Part shown: positions 35,355 to 43,126 of the stretch, one piece after another | How positions within the stretch are numbered: the stretch's first letter is position 1 | Layout of the letters: the number at the start of each line of letters is the position of its first letter | DNA from: Candidatus Cryptobacteroides avicola | Lineage (GTDB): Bacteria; Bacteroidota; Bacteroidia; Bacteroidales; UBA932 | Reading direction: 5' to 3' | Length of the DNA stretch: 51,109 nt | Assembly: GCA_017695115.1 (NCBI GenBank) | Contig: JADILV010000005.1 | Coordinates: 1-51,109 of the forward strand | Made by a program: the position numbers and the translations under genes | The notes under the pieces: model-generated | The model's database searches: none | The model's input: only the letters and a program-made list of their open reading frames with translations | What the model was told of the DNA's origin: nothing

Positions 35355-35576
35355 ATGACTATGGAGAAGAATTTTTCATTCAAAAAAGGCTGGAAGCAGC
35401 TTCCCCAGTCTGCAGTACCGGAGGTAAGATCCAAGATCATCTCCGCTCTGGAGCTGAAAACAATACCATCGTTCTATCCAAGGCTGAACGGGAGGATCGA
35501 GCCGAAGATTTCGGAAGCGAGAAAGATTGAAGCAATTTTCGCAGAATATGGAATCACGGATATCTGGGGAAACTGA
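35355..35576 (+). CDS. Small Cro-sized early protein
   Basis: A 73-residue protein, first of the rightward early operon and divergent from the repressor. It has the size of Cro, and its central part (SKIISALELKTIPSFYPRLNG) and its C-terminal EARKIEAIFAEYGITDIWG suggest a small helical DNA-binding fold, a type I believe recurs at this position in Bacteroidetes prophages. I see no exact HTH signature. A second ATG lies two codons in. The following LuxR-type gene begins inside its end. Confidence 0.7.
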   Translation: MTMEKNFSFKKGWKQLPQSAVPEVRSKIISALELKTIPSFYPRLNGRIEPKISEARKIEAIFAEYGITDIWGN

Positions 35577-35946
35577 CCTTACCAGGAGGGAGAGCCAGGT
35601 GGCCGAGCTGATTGCCTGGGGAGCATCGAAGAAGGAGGTCCCGGGACTGCTGAAGAGGCTATATGGCGGGAACGAGATATCGGTCCATACGGTGGAGAAT
35701 ATCCTCAGGAATATCTATTCAAAGATCCATATCTCGAAATCAACGGAGCTTTCCGCCTGGTGGTTCTGCCGCCACTGCGGAGTAGAAGAGACTCTTTCTC
35801 CTATACATAAGCTTCGGAACGCTGCCATAGCGGTTCTGTTCCTGGCGCTGATATCACCTCAGATAATCAGCCCGGAGCCGATGGTAAGGCCGCGCGGATC
35901 TTCCGCAAGGGTTGAAAGAGTAGAACGGATCAGAAGAAAGGATTAG
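35548..35946 (+). CDS. LuxR-type HTH protein with a membrane segment
   Basis: A 132-residue protein whose residues about 10-75 form a LuxR/GerE DNA-binding domain (LTRRESQVAELIAWGASKKE; ISVHTVENILRNIYSKIHIS). No receiver or autoinducer domain precedes it. Residues about 88-108 (AAIAVLFLALISPQII) look like a membrane helix, followed by a basic tail, so the DNA-binding domain may be tethered to the membrane. An in-frame TTG at 35527 exists; I prefer the ATG at 35548. It overlaps the preceding gene by 29 bp. Confidence 0.75.
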   Translation: MESRISGETDLTRRESQVAELIAWGASKKEVPGLLKRLYGGNEISVHTVENILRNIYSKIHISKSTELSAWWFCRHCGVEETLSPIHKLRNAAIAVLFLALISPQIISPEPMVRPRGSSARVERVERIRRKD

Positions 35947-35948
35947 CC

Positions 35949-36539
35949 ATGAACAGGAAAGACCTATTTGAAATCTTCGGGATAGATGACCTTATACATC
36001 TGCCTGAGGCGGTAATGAAAGTTCTTGATGCGCCTCTTGAAGAAAGGAATGCAGTCTACATGCAGATGCTGGAGCGGTCCGGTTTTGACCTGTCATACGA
36101 CTGGTTCGAAAAGGTATATATGGAGGAGCTTTCAAACAGGAAGGACCATGGCCAGTTCTTCACGCCTCCGACAGTCGGGGAACTGCTGGCAAAGATTACA
36201 GGCAACGGCCAAGGGACTATCCATGAGCCGACAGCGGGAACGGGCGGTCTGGTAATAAAACTATGGCACTTGCAGACCAGAAAATGTATGCCATGGGAGT
36301 ATTTCCCGTCGGAGCATATGGTAAACTGCTGGGAACTTTCCGACAGGTGCGTCCCGTTACTCCTACTCAACCTTTCGATACGCGGCATGATGGGATATGT
36401 CTACCATGGGGACACACTGGAGCGTACCGTCAAGATGAAATACGTTCTTCTGAACACAAGGGATGACTGCATGGGGTTTTCTGAGGTGATCCGGGATCCG
36501 GATGGGAATAAACTTATAAGCAAGGAGACCAGGCTATGA
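35949..36539 (+). CDS. N6-adenine methylase-like protein lacking the catalytic motif
   Basis: A 196-residue protein related to type I (HsdM-like) N6-adenine methylases. GQFFTPPTVGELLAKI and the SAM-binding EPTAGTGGLVI are clear, and ELSDRCVPLLLLNLSIRGM matches the next conserved block. The catalytic NPPY/F motif that should follow is absent; at that place the sequence reads YVLLNTRDD, and the protein ends soon after. It may be inactive, or use an altered active site. Its stop overlaps the integrase ATG (ATGA), tying the two in translation. Confidence 0.72.
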   Translation: MNRKDLFEIFGIDDLIHLPEAVMKVLDAPLEERNAVYMQMLERSGFDLSYDWFEKVYMEELSNRKDHGQFFTPPTVGELLAKITGNGQGTIHEPTAGTGGLVIKLWHLQTRKCMPWEYFPSEHMVNCWELSDRCVPLLLLNLSIRGMMGYVYHGDTLERTVKMKYVLLNTRDDCMGFSEVIRDPDGNKLISKETRL

Positions 36540-37438
36540 CGATAGACGAGATATTCAGACAGTTCAAGGAAAAAAGAAAAAGTGAAGTCAGGGAAAGCAC
36601 AATGGCAGCTTATGCGCAAGCATACAAGAGTCATATCCAGCCTACGTTCGGACACTTGGATCCTGATGAAATCACATCCGGGCTTCTTCAGAACTGGATC
36701 GATGGACAGCATGGTAGTCCTCATACAGTCAGGGACCGCTACAGAACACTGATGACAATACTGAACTGGTACAGAAGGTCAATGGATATGCCGCTGATAC
36801 AGTTCAAGGTAAAGACACCCCAGAATGTCCGGAAAGAGCTGGAGACCTATAGCAGGGCAGAGCAAAAGAGGATTGTAGAATATATCATGTCGCATCCCGG
36901 CATAATGGAGTTCGGCATACTGCTGTGCTTGAGTACCGGTATGAGGATAGGAGAATTGTGCGGTCTTCAATGGCAGGATCTGGATCTGCAGCAGGGTGAA
37001 CTTCATGTCTGCAGGACTATAGAGAGGATATACGATGCCGAACTGAAGAATACGAAACTGATTATCGGTCCGCCAAAGACAATCAGTAGCCGGAGGACAA
37101 TACCTATCCCGAGGAAATTGCTGCAGATCCTGAAAAAATGCAATTCCCTGACAAAACCGGAATACTATCTGTTGTCCGGGACAGACAAGCCGGTAGAGCC
37201 GAGAACATACCGGAATTTTTACAACGAGCTGCTGAATAAGGCAGGAGTACGTCGCTTGAAGTTCCATGGCCTGCGGCACTCGTTTGCTACCCTGCTGGTA
37301 GAATCAAAGGCCGATATCAAGACCGTCAGCAGTATACTCGGACATTCCGGAGTTGAAATTACTATGGACATTTATGTGCATCCGACGACTGAGAGTAAAA
37401 GATCACAGATGCACAAGGCATTCAAAGGAATATTATAG
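36536..37438 (+). CDS. int: Tyrosine recombinase (phage integrase)
   Basis: A 300-residue site-specific recombinase. An N-terminal core-binding domain (about residues 1-100) precedes the catalytic domain with the first Arg in TGMRIGELCGLQW, the Lys-bearing beta turn, His-x-x-Arg in FHGLRHSFATLL, the second His in LGHSGVEI and the nucleophile Tyr in MDIYVHPT. All residues are present. Length is short, as in phage integrases without a long arm-binding domain. It sits in the middle of the early operon and not at the prophage edge, so it would be expressed from the rightward promoter. Confidence 0.95.
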   Translation: MTIDEIFRQFKEKRKSEVRESTMAAYAQAYKSHIQPTFGHLDPDEITSGLLQNWIDGQHGSPHTVRDRYRTLMTILNWYRRSMDMPLIQFKVKTPQNVRKELETYSRAEQKRIVEYIMSHPGIMEFGILLCLSTGMRIGELCGLQWQDLDLQQGELHVCRTIERIYDAELKNTKLIIGPPKTISSRRTIPIPRKLLQILKKCNSLTKPEYYLLSGTDKPVEPRTYRNFYNELLNKAGVRRLKFHGLRHSFATLLVESKADIKTVSSILGHSGVEITMDIYVHPTTESKRSQMHKAFKGIL

Positions 37439-37445
37439 CAGCATT

Positions 37446-38096
37446 ATGAGAGGCAAGAAATGGACAGAAGAGGACAGGGATATCCTCAGACGGGCCTACC
37501 CTGTGGCATCTTCCGGGGATATCGCCAGGAAGCTGGGCCGCAGTATCCGGTCTGTCTATCAGCAGGCCAGGCTCATGGGTCTCCGCAAGTCGGTAGCATT
37601 CCTTTCCGAAATAGGCAAACGGACATCGATGTCACAGGCATCCATTGCCCACCGGTTCAGGAAAGGCCACAAGCCGGCCAACAAAGGCAAGAGGATGTCT
37701 CCTGAAACATATTCCAGAGTCGCCCCGACGATGTTCCGGAAAGGCAATGTTCCGGCCAATCACAGACCGGTAGGTTCAGAGAGGGTCAATGTCGATGGAT
37801 ATGTGGAGATCAAAATGGCGGAACCTAATAAATGGCGACAGAAGCACCGGGTGGTATGGGAGCAGGAGTATGGCCCCATTCCCAAAGGGAGCAATATCCA
37901 GTTCAGGAACGGGAACCGGCAGGATATCAGGATAGAGAACCTTTATCTGATAAGCAGACAGGACCAGTTGAAGAACGAAAACTCCCTCATGGCCAGATAT
38001 CCGGAAGAACTCCGTAAGGTGATCCGGCTGAAGGGTACCCTTAAAAGACAGATAACACTATACAATAAAAAGAACAGCAGCAATGAGCAACAATAG
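37446..38096 (+). CDS. HNH endonuclease with a Myb/SANT-like N-terminus
   Basis: A 216-residue protein. Residues about 4-48 (WTEEDRDILRRAYPVASSGD) resemble a SANT/Myb or sigma-like helix-turn-helix. Residues about 115-185 form an HNH_3-type nuclease (DGYVEIKM, QKHRVVWEQEYGPIPKG, FRNGNRQDIRIENLYLISR). The second His of HNH is replaced within IQFRNGNR, a form that is common in phage homologues. The gene could be a free-standing homing-type nuclease or a phage function in packaging. It starts 7 bp behind integrase and overlaps the next gene by 14 bp. Confidence 0.82.
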   Translation: MRGKKWTEEDRDILRRAYPVASSGDIARKLGRSIRSVYQQARLMGLRKSVAFLSEIGKRTSMSQASIAHRFRKGHKPANKGKRMSPETYSRVAPTMFRKGNVPANHRPVGSERVNVDGYVEIKMAEPNKWRQKHRVVWEQEYGPIPKGSNIQFRNGNRQDIRIENLYLISRQDQLKNENSLMARYPEELRKVIRLKGTLKRQITLYNKKNSSNEQQ

Positions 38097-38367
38097 ATTA
38101 AGCCTTGAGGCTCTCAAGAGCCATCTTTTCGAAACACTGGAAGGGGTCAAGAACCTCTCTGATGAAGAAGCTTCTCCTTGCGAGAAAATCGGTATCGACC
38201 AGGCAAAGCAGATAGTCGATATCGCCGGAAAGATAATCGATGTCTACAAGGTCCAGGTGGACGCGATGCAGGTACTCAACCGCATGGACAATGTTGCCCC
38301 TCCGGAGAGGATTGCAGAAGATCTTGGGATAGTCGCCTCCGGAACACTTGAAATAGGAGAAAAATAA
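38083..38367 (+). CDS. Small phage protein, unknown
   Basis: A 94-residue acidic, helical protein I do not recognise (KIGIDQAKQIVDIAGKIIDV; MDNVAPPERIAEDLGI). It overlaps the HNH stop and abuts the next gene (1 bp gap), indicating one tightly packed early operon. A regulatory or replication accessory role is only a guess from position. Confidence 0.65.
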   Translation: MSNNRLSLEALKSHLFETLEGVKNLSDEEASPCEKIGIDQAKQIVDIAGKIIDVYKVQVDAMQVLNRMDNVAPPERIAEDLGIVASGTLEIGEK

Positions 38368-38368
38368 T

Positions 38369-38641
38369 ATGGAAATCACAGGAACCGGTATTGAGGATAT
38401 CGTGCTGATCAGGGATGCCGTAAAGCACACCAGGCTTGATATCGAGGACTTCCTCGAAAACGGAGCTCTTGCCGAAACCGAACCGGAATATCAGAATGAA
38501 CTGGAGTTCTACCGGGAACTCCGCGACAAGCACGACAGGCTTGCGGATCTTGAAATCGAACTGAATAAAATTGTAAAGCATGGAAATGTCAAGGAAACAT
38601 CTGCTGCTGATCAAGGCAGCTCTGAACAGCCACATCAATGA
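38369..38641 (+). CDS. Small phage protein, unknown
   Basis: A 90-residue acidic and largely helical protein (TGIEDIVLIRDAVKHTRLDI; ELRDKHDRLADLEIELNKIV). No family recognised. The last 20 codons overlap the next gene in a different frame. Both frames look like real genes from codon use and from the ATG placement, so this is a genuine overlap. Confidence 0.65.
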   Translation: MEITGTGIEDIVLIRDAVKHTRLDIEDFLENGALAETEPEYQNELEFYRELRDKHDRLADLEIELNKIVKHGNVKETSAADQGSSEQPHQ

Positions 38642-38822
38642 GCTGCTGGACAGGAAAGATATGATCGAGAGGCGCAAATGCAGGGCAGGCATCCTGACAG
38701 AGGAGTATGAACTGCTGTACAGGGAGACAGAAGCCAGACTGGCGGAGACAGAGGCGTTTGACAGGATGATAGGCGATCTCCTCCTGAAGGACGCCATGCT
38801 TTATGGAACAGATAACCAATAA
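38580..38822 (+). CDS. Small coiled-coil phage protein, unknown
   Basis: An 80-residue highly charged helical protein (HINELLDRKDMIERRKC; EYELLYRETEARLAETEAF). It overlaps the previous gene by 62 bp. Two ATGs, two codons apart, could start it. It lies directly ahead of the primase-helicase, separated by 20 bp with a G8 tract. Confidence 0.6.
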   Translation: MEMSRKHLLLIKAALNSHINELLDRKDMIERRKCRAGILTEEYELLYRETEARLAETEAFDRMIGDLLLKDAMLYGTDNQ

Positions 38823-38827
38823 ATTTC

Positions 38828-38835
38828 GGGGGGGG
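38828..38835 (+). repeat. G8 tract just upstream of the primase-helicase start
   Basis: Eight G, seven bases ahead of the ATG at 38843, in the place of a ribosome-binding site. A length change would alter spacing and possibly translation. Confidence 0.75.
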
Positions 38836-38842
38836 ATATTCA

Positions 38843-41749
38843 ATGATCAAGAAAGAGGACATATTCCAGGCTACGGAAGGTGGAAAATCCGTCATCATCC
38901 ACTACTATCCTCAGAGCTCGCCATGTTTCGGACATGGAAGGTCCAGGAACTTCAAGATAAGGGAGGATGACAGGAATCCGTCCTGCACCGTATTCAACAA
39001 GGACGGAGTCTGGTTTCTCCAGGACAAGGGAGGCTCAGACACCAAGGCCTATACAGCCATCCAGCTTGTGATGAAGGAAGAAGGTCTCCAATTCGCCCAG
39101 GCCATAGACTGGATAGCACACAAGTTCGCCCCTTCCCTCTGTGAAGAGAACAGATATTCGTTCAGCGAGAAGCCGCGGCCGGACATGCAGGAAGTCACGC
39201 CTCAGGACACCATGACGGTAAATGTGAGGCCGGACGGGAAATTCACGGAAAAGGAGCTTCTGCAGCTCGGCTACAGGATCACTCCGGAGGTATGTGCGGA
39301 TCTATGCCTCAAGCCTGTGGATTCATACATCACGGCAAGGAATGCCAAGGGCAAGAGCTACCGGATATCGTCCACGGAGAACTATCCGATATATTACTAC
39401 GATTACGGGACATGGGGGAAACTCTACCAGCCATTGGGAGATCTGCGCTTCCTGTATGTGGGCGGAAAACCGGAGGACGTGATATTCGGCGAAAGAGATT
39501 TTCTGGACGCATACGAAAAGGCTAGAAACGGGATCTATCCGGGCAAAGTGGCGGCCGATCCGGATGACGAGGAATCCGAAATGGTGGACATGACCTGGCA
39601 GGACCTCATCATCTGCTCCGGACCTTCGGACGCGCTGAATGTACACTGCGCAGGATACCATGTTTGCTGGCTGAACTCAGAGACCGCGGATCTTTCCGAT
39701 TACGAGTTCAGTCTTCTGAACAAGCTGGCCAAGAACATATATATACTGTACGATATCGATGAAACCGGACTGGCAAACATGTATAAGATCGCATTGAGAT
39801 ATCTTGACATCAAGATCATCACATTGCCTGCAGAACTGTCAAGATTCAGGACCAGAGGCGGCAAGCCTTGCAAGGATGCGAAGGATTTCTTCGTGCACTT
39901 CCGCCGGCCGGAGAACAACAACCCCCATTCCCTTTTCAAGGAGCTCGTGCGACTCTCCGGAGGACTGAAGTTCTGGCAGGAGAAGTTTACCGGGCAGGGA
40001 CGTTTCTCCGGGTACGACATAAACAATGTCCAGCTATATTCCTTTCTCCAGGCTTCCGGATTCCATAAGATAGCCACGAGTACCAACAAGCAGGGATATA
40101 CCTTCTGCCGGGTCCTTGACAACGTGGTGACGCTCATCGACGAGGACGCAATCTCGGCCGAATGCTCGGGCTATCTCCTGGAATACCTGAGGACCCATCC
40201 ACAATACTATTCTCAGGCCCTGGCAAACGCCATCCACAGGAGCAAGCAGCTCTCCAAGGCGTCGCTGGCAAACCTGTCTATGATAGAGCCGAACTTCAAC
40301 AGCTATGACGCCGATTCAGACTATTTCTTTTTCCGGAACGGGATATTCCGGATATCCGCATCCGGAATCAAGGAAGTGAAGACCTCCGACTGTCCGTATA
40401 TGGTCTATTCAAGCAAGATCATCGACCATGACTACCATCCGGAGGACATGTTCTTCGATATCGACTATCAGCCACAATACGCTGCCCTGCTGAACCGGCT
40501 CGGCACGCTTTCCCCCTCATCCCCTAATTATTATCAGATAAAGAAGCAAGTTGACGCTGTAGAGGATATAAGGCGGTACCGGCTCACGGTCAGCAGCGTC
40601 GGCTCTTCTTTCATGGAGTATGTATATGACACCGGACGGAACTACTGGCGCAAGGAAGAGGCCGGATATACCCTGAACGAGGAGGAGCGGGACGAACAGG
40701 ATCTGAATTTCATCAGCAAGTGCATGGCTCTTGGCTACATGCTGTCGAAGCACAAGAATGCCGGGCAGCCTTATGCAGTGTATGCCATGGAGATGGAGCA
40801 GGCTGATGAAGGCGAGCATCTGGGCGGTACCGGCAAGTCGCTTTTCTTCAACTCGGTGGAGAAGCTCCGCAAGCAGCTGTATATCGATGCCCAGATGGTG
40901 CAGGATGACAAGATGCAATTCCTTCTTCAGGGAGTGGAAAAGGGTGTTACCGATACGGTCTTCATGGATGACCTGAACAACAAGATCAACCTTCACCGCT
41001 TCATGAACATGATAACAGGAAAGATGGTGGTGGAAGTCAAGCACGCAAAATCCTTTGTGCTGCCATATTCCGAATCCCCAAAGATCGCCTTCACGTCCAA
41101 CCATGCCATCAGGAACTTCGACAACTCCCTGAACCGCCGGATCTGGTTCGCCGCCTTCAGCGACTACTACCATTCTGACTCCAAGCAGCGGGGTCTCATC
41201 GAACGGAGTCCGTTCACGAAATTCGGCAAGAACCTGATACAGGACTACACTGAAAAGGAAATGAACGATTTCTACACCTTCATGTTCAACTGCATCATGG
41301 TCTGGAAGAAGCTCCGTATCAGGATACAGCCTCCGATGAAGAAGATCATGCAGAGGACTCTGCAGAAGTCCATGTCTGACGATTTCCTCTGGTGGGCGGA
41401 AGACTACTTCTCTGATGACAGGCTGAACACCCTGGTAAACAGAGACAAGGCATTCGAAGACTATAAAGCCATCCTCAGCAAGGCGGCAGCTGACATGATA
41501 AAGAAACAGACCTTCAAGAGGAAGCTCCAGGACTTCTGTGCCTACAAGGACTGGCGTTTCAATCCTGAAGAGCTGCTGCTGTCTGCCACCGAGAAAGCCA
41601 GGAATGATATCCGGCGCAAGGAGGACGGCCAGGATGTCTACTATTTCTATATCGACACGACACACTCCGAGAGTCTTCCGGTCAACTTGATTCTTGGTGA
41701 CGGAGATCCTGGAGGGGCAGGGGGCGAAGCTCCCATCTTCGGGGAATAG
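38843..41749 (+). CDS. Phage primase-helicase
   Basis: A 968-residue replication protein. Residues about 1-95 resemble a CHC2-type primase N-terminus (DDRNPSCTVFNKDGVWFLQD), but zinc-ligand Cys pairs are missing. A Toprim-like part follows (about 250-330; LIICSGPSDALNVHCAGYHV, IYILYDIDETGLAN). The C-terminal half is a superfamily 3 helicase: Walker A GEHLGGTGKSLFF (about 655-668), Walker B DTVFMDDLNN and sensor-type FTSNHAIRNFDNSLNRRIW. It should unwind and prime phage DNA. It ends the early operon, with an intrinsic terminator 8 bp beyond and a repeat cluster behind that. Confidence 0.9.
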   Translation: MIKKEDIFQATEGGKSVIIHYYPQSSPCFGHGRSRNFKIREDDRNPSCTVFNKDGVWFLQDKGGSDTKAYTAIQLVMKEEGLQFAQAIDWIAHKFAPSLCEENRYSFSEKPRPDMQEVTPQDTMTVNVRPDGKFTEKELLQLGYRITPEVCADLCLKPVDSYITARNAKGKSYRISSTENYPIYYYDYGTWGKLYQPLGDLRFLYVGGKPEDVIFGERDFLDAYEKARNGIYPGKVAADPDDEESEMVDMTWQDLIICSGPSDALNVHCAGYHVCWLNSETADLSDYEFSLLNKLAKNIYILYDIDETGLANMYKIALRYLDIKIITLPAELSRFRTRGGKPCKDAKDFFVHFRRPENNNPHSLFKELVRLSGGLKFWQEKFTGQGRFSGYDINNVQLYSFLQASGFHKIATSTNKQGYTFCRVLDNVVTLIDEDAISAECSGYLLEYLRTHPQYYSQALANAIHRSKQLSKASLANLSMIEPNFNSYDADSDYFFFRNGIFRISASGIKEVKTSDCPYMVYSSKIIDHDYHPEDMFFDIDYQPQYAALLNRLGTLSPSSPNYYQIKKQVDAVEDIRRYRLTVSSVGSSFMEYVYDTGRNYWRKEEAGYTLNEEERDEQDLNFISKCMALGYMLSKHKNAGQPYAVYAMEMEQADEGEHLGGTGKSLFFNSVEKLRKQLYIDAQMVQDDKMQFLLQGVEKGVTDTVFMDDLNNKINLHRFMNMITGKMVVEVKHAKSFVLPYSESPKIAFTSNHAIRNFDNSLNRRIWFAAFSDYYHSDSKQRGLIERSPFTKFGKNLIQDYTEKEMNDFYTFMFNCIMVWKKLRIRIQPPMKKIMQRTLQKSMSDDFLWWAEDYFSDDRLNTLVNRDKAFEDYKAILSKAAADMIKKQTFKRKLQDFCAYKDWRFNPEELLLSATEKARNDIRRKEDGQDVYYFYIDTTHSESLPVNLILGDGDPGGAGGEAPIFGE

Positions 41750-41757
41750 ATCCGATG

Positions 41758-41783
41758 CCGGCTGAAAATCCAGCCGGTTTTTT
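41758..41783 (+). terminator. Intrinsic terminator behind the early operon
   Basis: A perfect 7-bp GC-rich stem (CCGGCTG against CAGCCGG), six-base loop and six T. It lies 8 bp past the primase-helicase stop. Confidence 0.88.
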
Positions 41784-41842
41784 CTGGCCAATGAAGTCGA
41801 TATAAATTTTGATACACATTATTATGATTTTTTGCTGACCTT

Positions 41843-42092
41843 TTGACGCCAAAAATATAAAAGAATAATAATCAAATAGTTAAAGGCGTCAACTTTGGCG
41901 TCAACTTGGCGTCAACTTGTTTTTCGCTGACCTGAAAAAGGGTGTTTTTTGATGATGTCTAAAATAAAGTTGACGCCATTGATATTCAAGAAGTTAGACC
42001 TATTTTTACAATTTCCGGGTCAACTTTGATTTTATAAAGTTGACGCCGACAAAATATTGATAATAAATTGGTTACAAGGGCGGCGTCAACTT
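41843..42092. repeat. GGCGTCAACTT repeat cluster, candidate phage replication origin
   Basis: The only gene-free stretch above 300 bp (41750-42132). It holds six exact 11-mers: GGCGTCAACTT at 41885, 41897, 41908 and 42082 (plus) and its complement AAGTTGACGCC at 41967 and 42037 (minus). An 8-base core TTGACGCC is at 41843 and a degenerate copy at 42017. The second and third copies are 12 and 11 bp apart, one helix turn. The intervening DNA is very AT-rich. Iteron-like sites next to a primase-helicase gene suggest an origin bound by a phage initiator; operator sites for late control are the alternative. Confidence 0.7.
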
Positions 42093-42132
42093 GTCAAGAA
42101 ATTTGCACTTTTTTATTTATTAGAAAAATTTA

Positions 42133-42393
42133 ATGGAAAATTTGAAGCCTGAAAGACTGGATTTTGATGCGGTCGTGTATGGAAGACACCTGCCGCTCTG
42201 GCACTACAAGAAAATCCCGGACGGCATGCGTCCGGCCACCAGAAAAGACCTGTACAATGGCCGGCCATTCCTCTACCGGGTACGGATCGGTCCGGATGCC
42301 GGTGACTGGTACACGGACTATATCCGGACCAGCACCATAGATGCCGTCATGCAGATGCTGGAGGACGGAGAACCGCTGTATGTAAAAGACTGA
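42133..42393 (+). CDS. Small phage protein, unknown
   Basis: An 86-residue protein I cannot place (GRHLPLWHYKKIPDGMRPAT; DWYTDYIRTSTIDAVMQML). The ATG lies 40 bp beyond the last GGCGTCAACTT copy, and an intrinsic terminator at 42446-42473 ends its transcript. It thus forms a single-gene unit between early and late blocks, a place where a late or origin-linked regulator would fit. Confidence 0.65.
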   Translation: MENLKPERLDFDAVVYGRHLPLWHYKKIPDGMRPATRKDLYNGRPFLYRVRIGPDAGDWYTDYIRTSTIDAVMQMLEDGEPLYVKD

Positions 42394-42445
42394 TAAGTAT
42401 TTTATGTTTTTCATTGATATTTCAATAAAGCAGCTGATTTGCGTC

Positions 42446-42473
42446 GGGGTGGCCGTAAGGTCGCCCCTTTTTT
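42446..42473 (+). terminator. Intrinsic terminator between early and late genes
   Basis: A 9-bp stem (GGGGTGGCC against GGTCGCCCC, two G-T pairs) with loop GTAA and six T. Confidence 0.85.
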
Positions 42474-42490
42474 GTGGTCTGGCATCATTG

Positions 42491-42536
42491 TCAACTCGTT
42501 GATTTTTCGTAACTTTATATATGACAACCGTTGTCA
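42491..42536. promoter_or_regulatory. Two inverted repeats ahead of the late genes
   Basis: TGACAAC and GTTGTCA are perfect arms around a single C (42522-42536). Thirty bp upstream, TCAAC and GTTGA flank TC (42491-42502). Both carry the GTCAAC-type half-site, which also recalls the GTCAAC core of the repeat cluster. They lie behind a terminator and 36 bp or more ahead of the next start, as operators for late expression would. TAAATTTG at 42559-42566 resembles a -7 box but is only 6 nt from the ATG. Confidence 0.45.
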
Positions 42537-42571
42537 AGTATTAGTTTCGGGAACAATATAAATTTGCAGTC

Positions 42572-43084
42572 ATGTATAATTCAGTGGACATTAAGGTCGG
42601 CCGGTTCATCCGGCAATGGGTGGTTTCTTCGTGCGGAAGCGACCAGATCAGGGTGGACAAGAGGACGAACATCTGGGCGATAGTGAAGCAGAACCTGGCA
42701 CTGCTTCCGGAAGACTATGCCATAGTCAATGACAGGAGCGAATATATATCGATTGAGCTTCTTGATGCCCATTCACAAAGGAGCTATATACACCCGGCAG
42801 GCTGCTGCCTGCATCTGAATTCCCTGTACAGATGCTATATCTCGGAATCCGGACAGGAGGCCATCAGACGGTATCTTGAGAACCAGTTCCGCAGTGCATT
42901 CAGGGTCTATATGGTAGCCTCGATGCGCGATGGCTCCAGGGAGAAGATACTCCATGCCATCACATCTTTCCTCCTCGACTATGATCTTCCTGTGGACAGC
43001 AGGATACTTGGACGGCTGTCGAAAGACTGGTACCGCTACAGGCAGAAAAACGGGGAAAAACTGCATATTCCTATCTTTTTTTAG
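42572..43084 (+). CDS. Phage protein, unknown
   Basis: A 170-residue protein of unknown family (VGRFIRQWVVSSCGSDQIRV; YIHPAGCCLHLNSLYRCYIS). A helical C-terminal half ends KDWYRYRQKNGEKLHIPIFF. It is first of the presumed late region, downstream of inverted repeats. It could be a late regulator or structural protein; the sequence does not decide. Confidence 0.65.
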   Translation: MYNSVDIKVGRFIRQWVVSSCGSDQIRVDKRTNIWAIVKQNLALLPEDYAIVNDRSEYISIELLDAHSQRSYIHPAGCCLHLNSLYRCYISESGQEAIRRYLENQFRSAFRVYMVASMRDGSREKILHAITSFLLDYDLPVDSRILGRLSKDWYRYRQKNGEKLHIPIFF

Positions 43085-43126
43085 TTCCTTTAATGTCCTG
43101 AAAATTAACGATAAAAATGTGTTTAT

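Noticed and set aside
40517..41791. 424-codon open frame on the minus strand
   Set aside because: Antisense to the intact SF3 helicase region; its frame mirrors the codon bias of the real gene.
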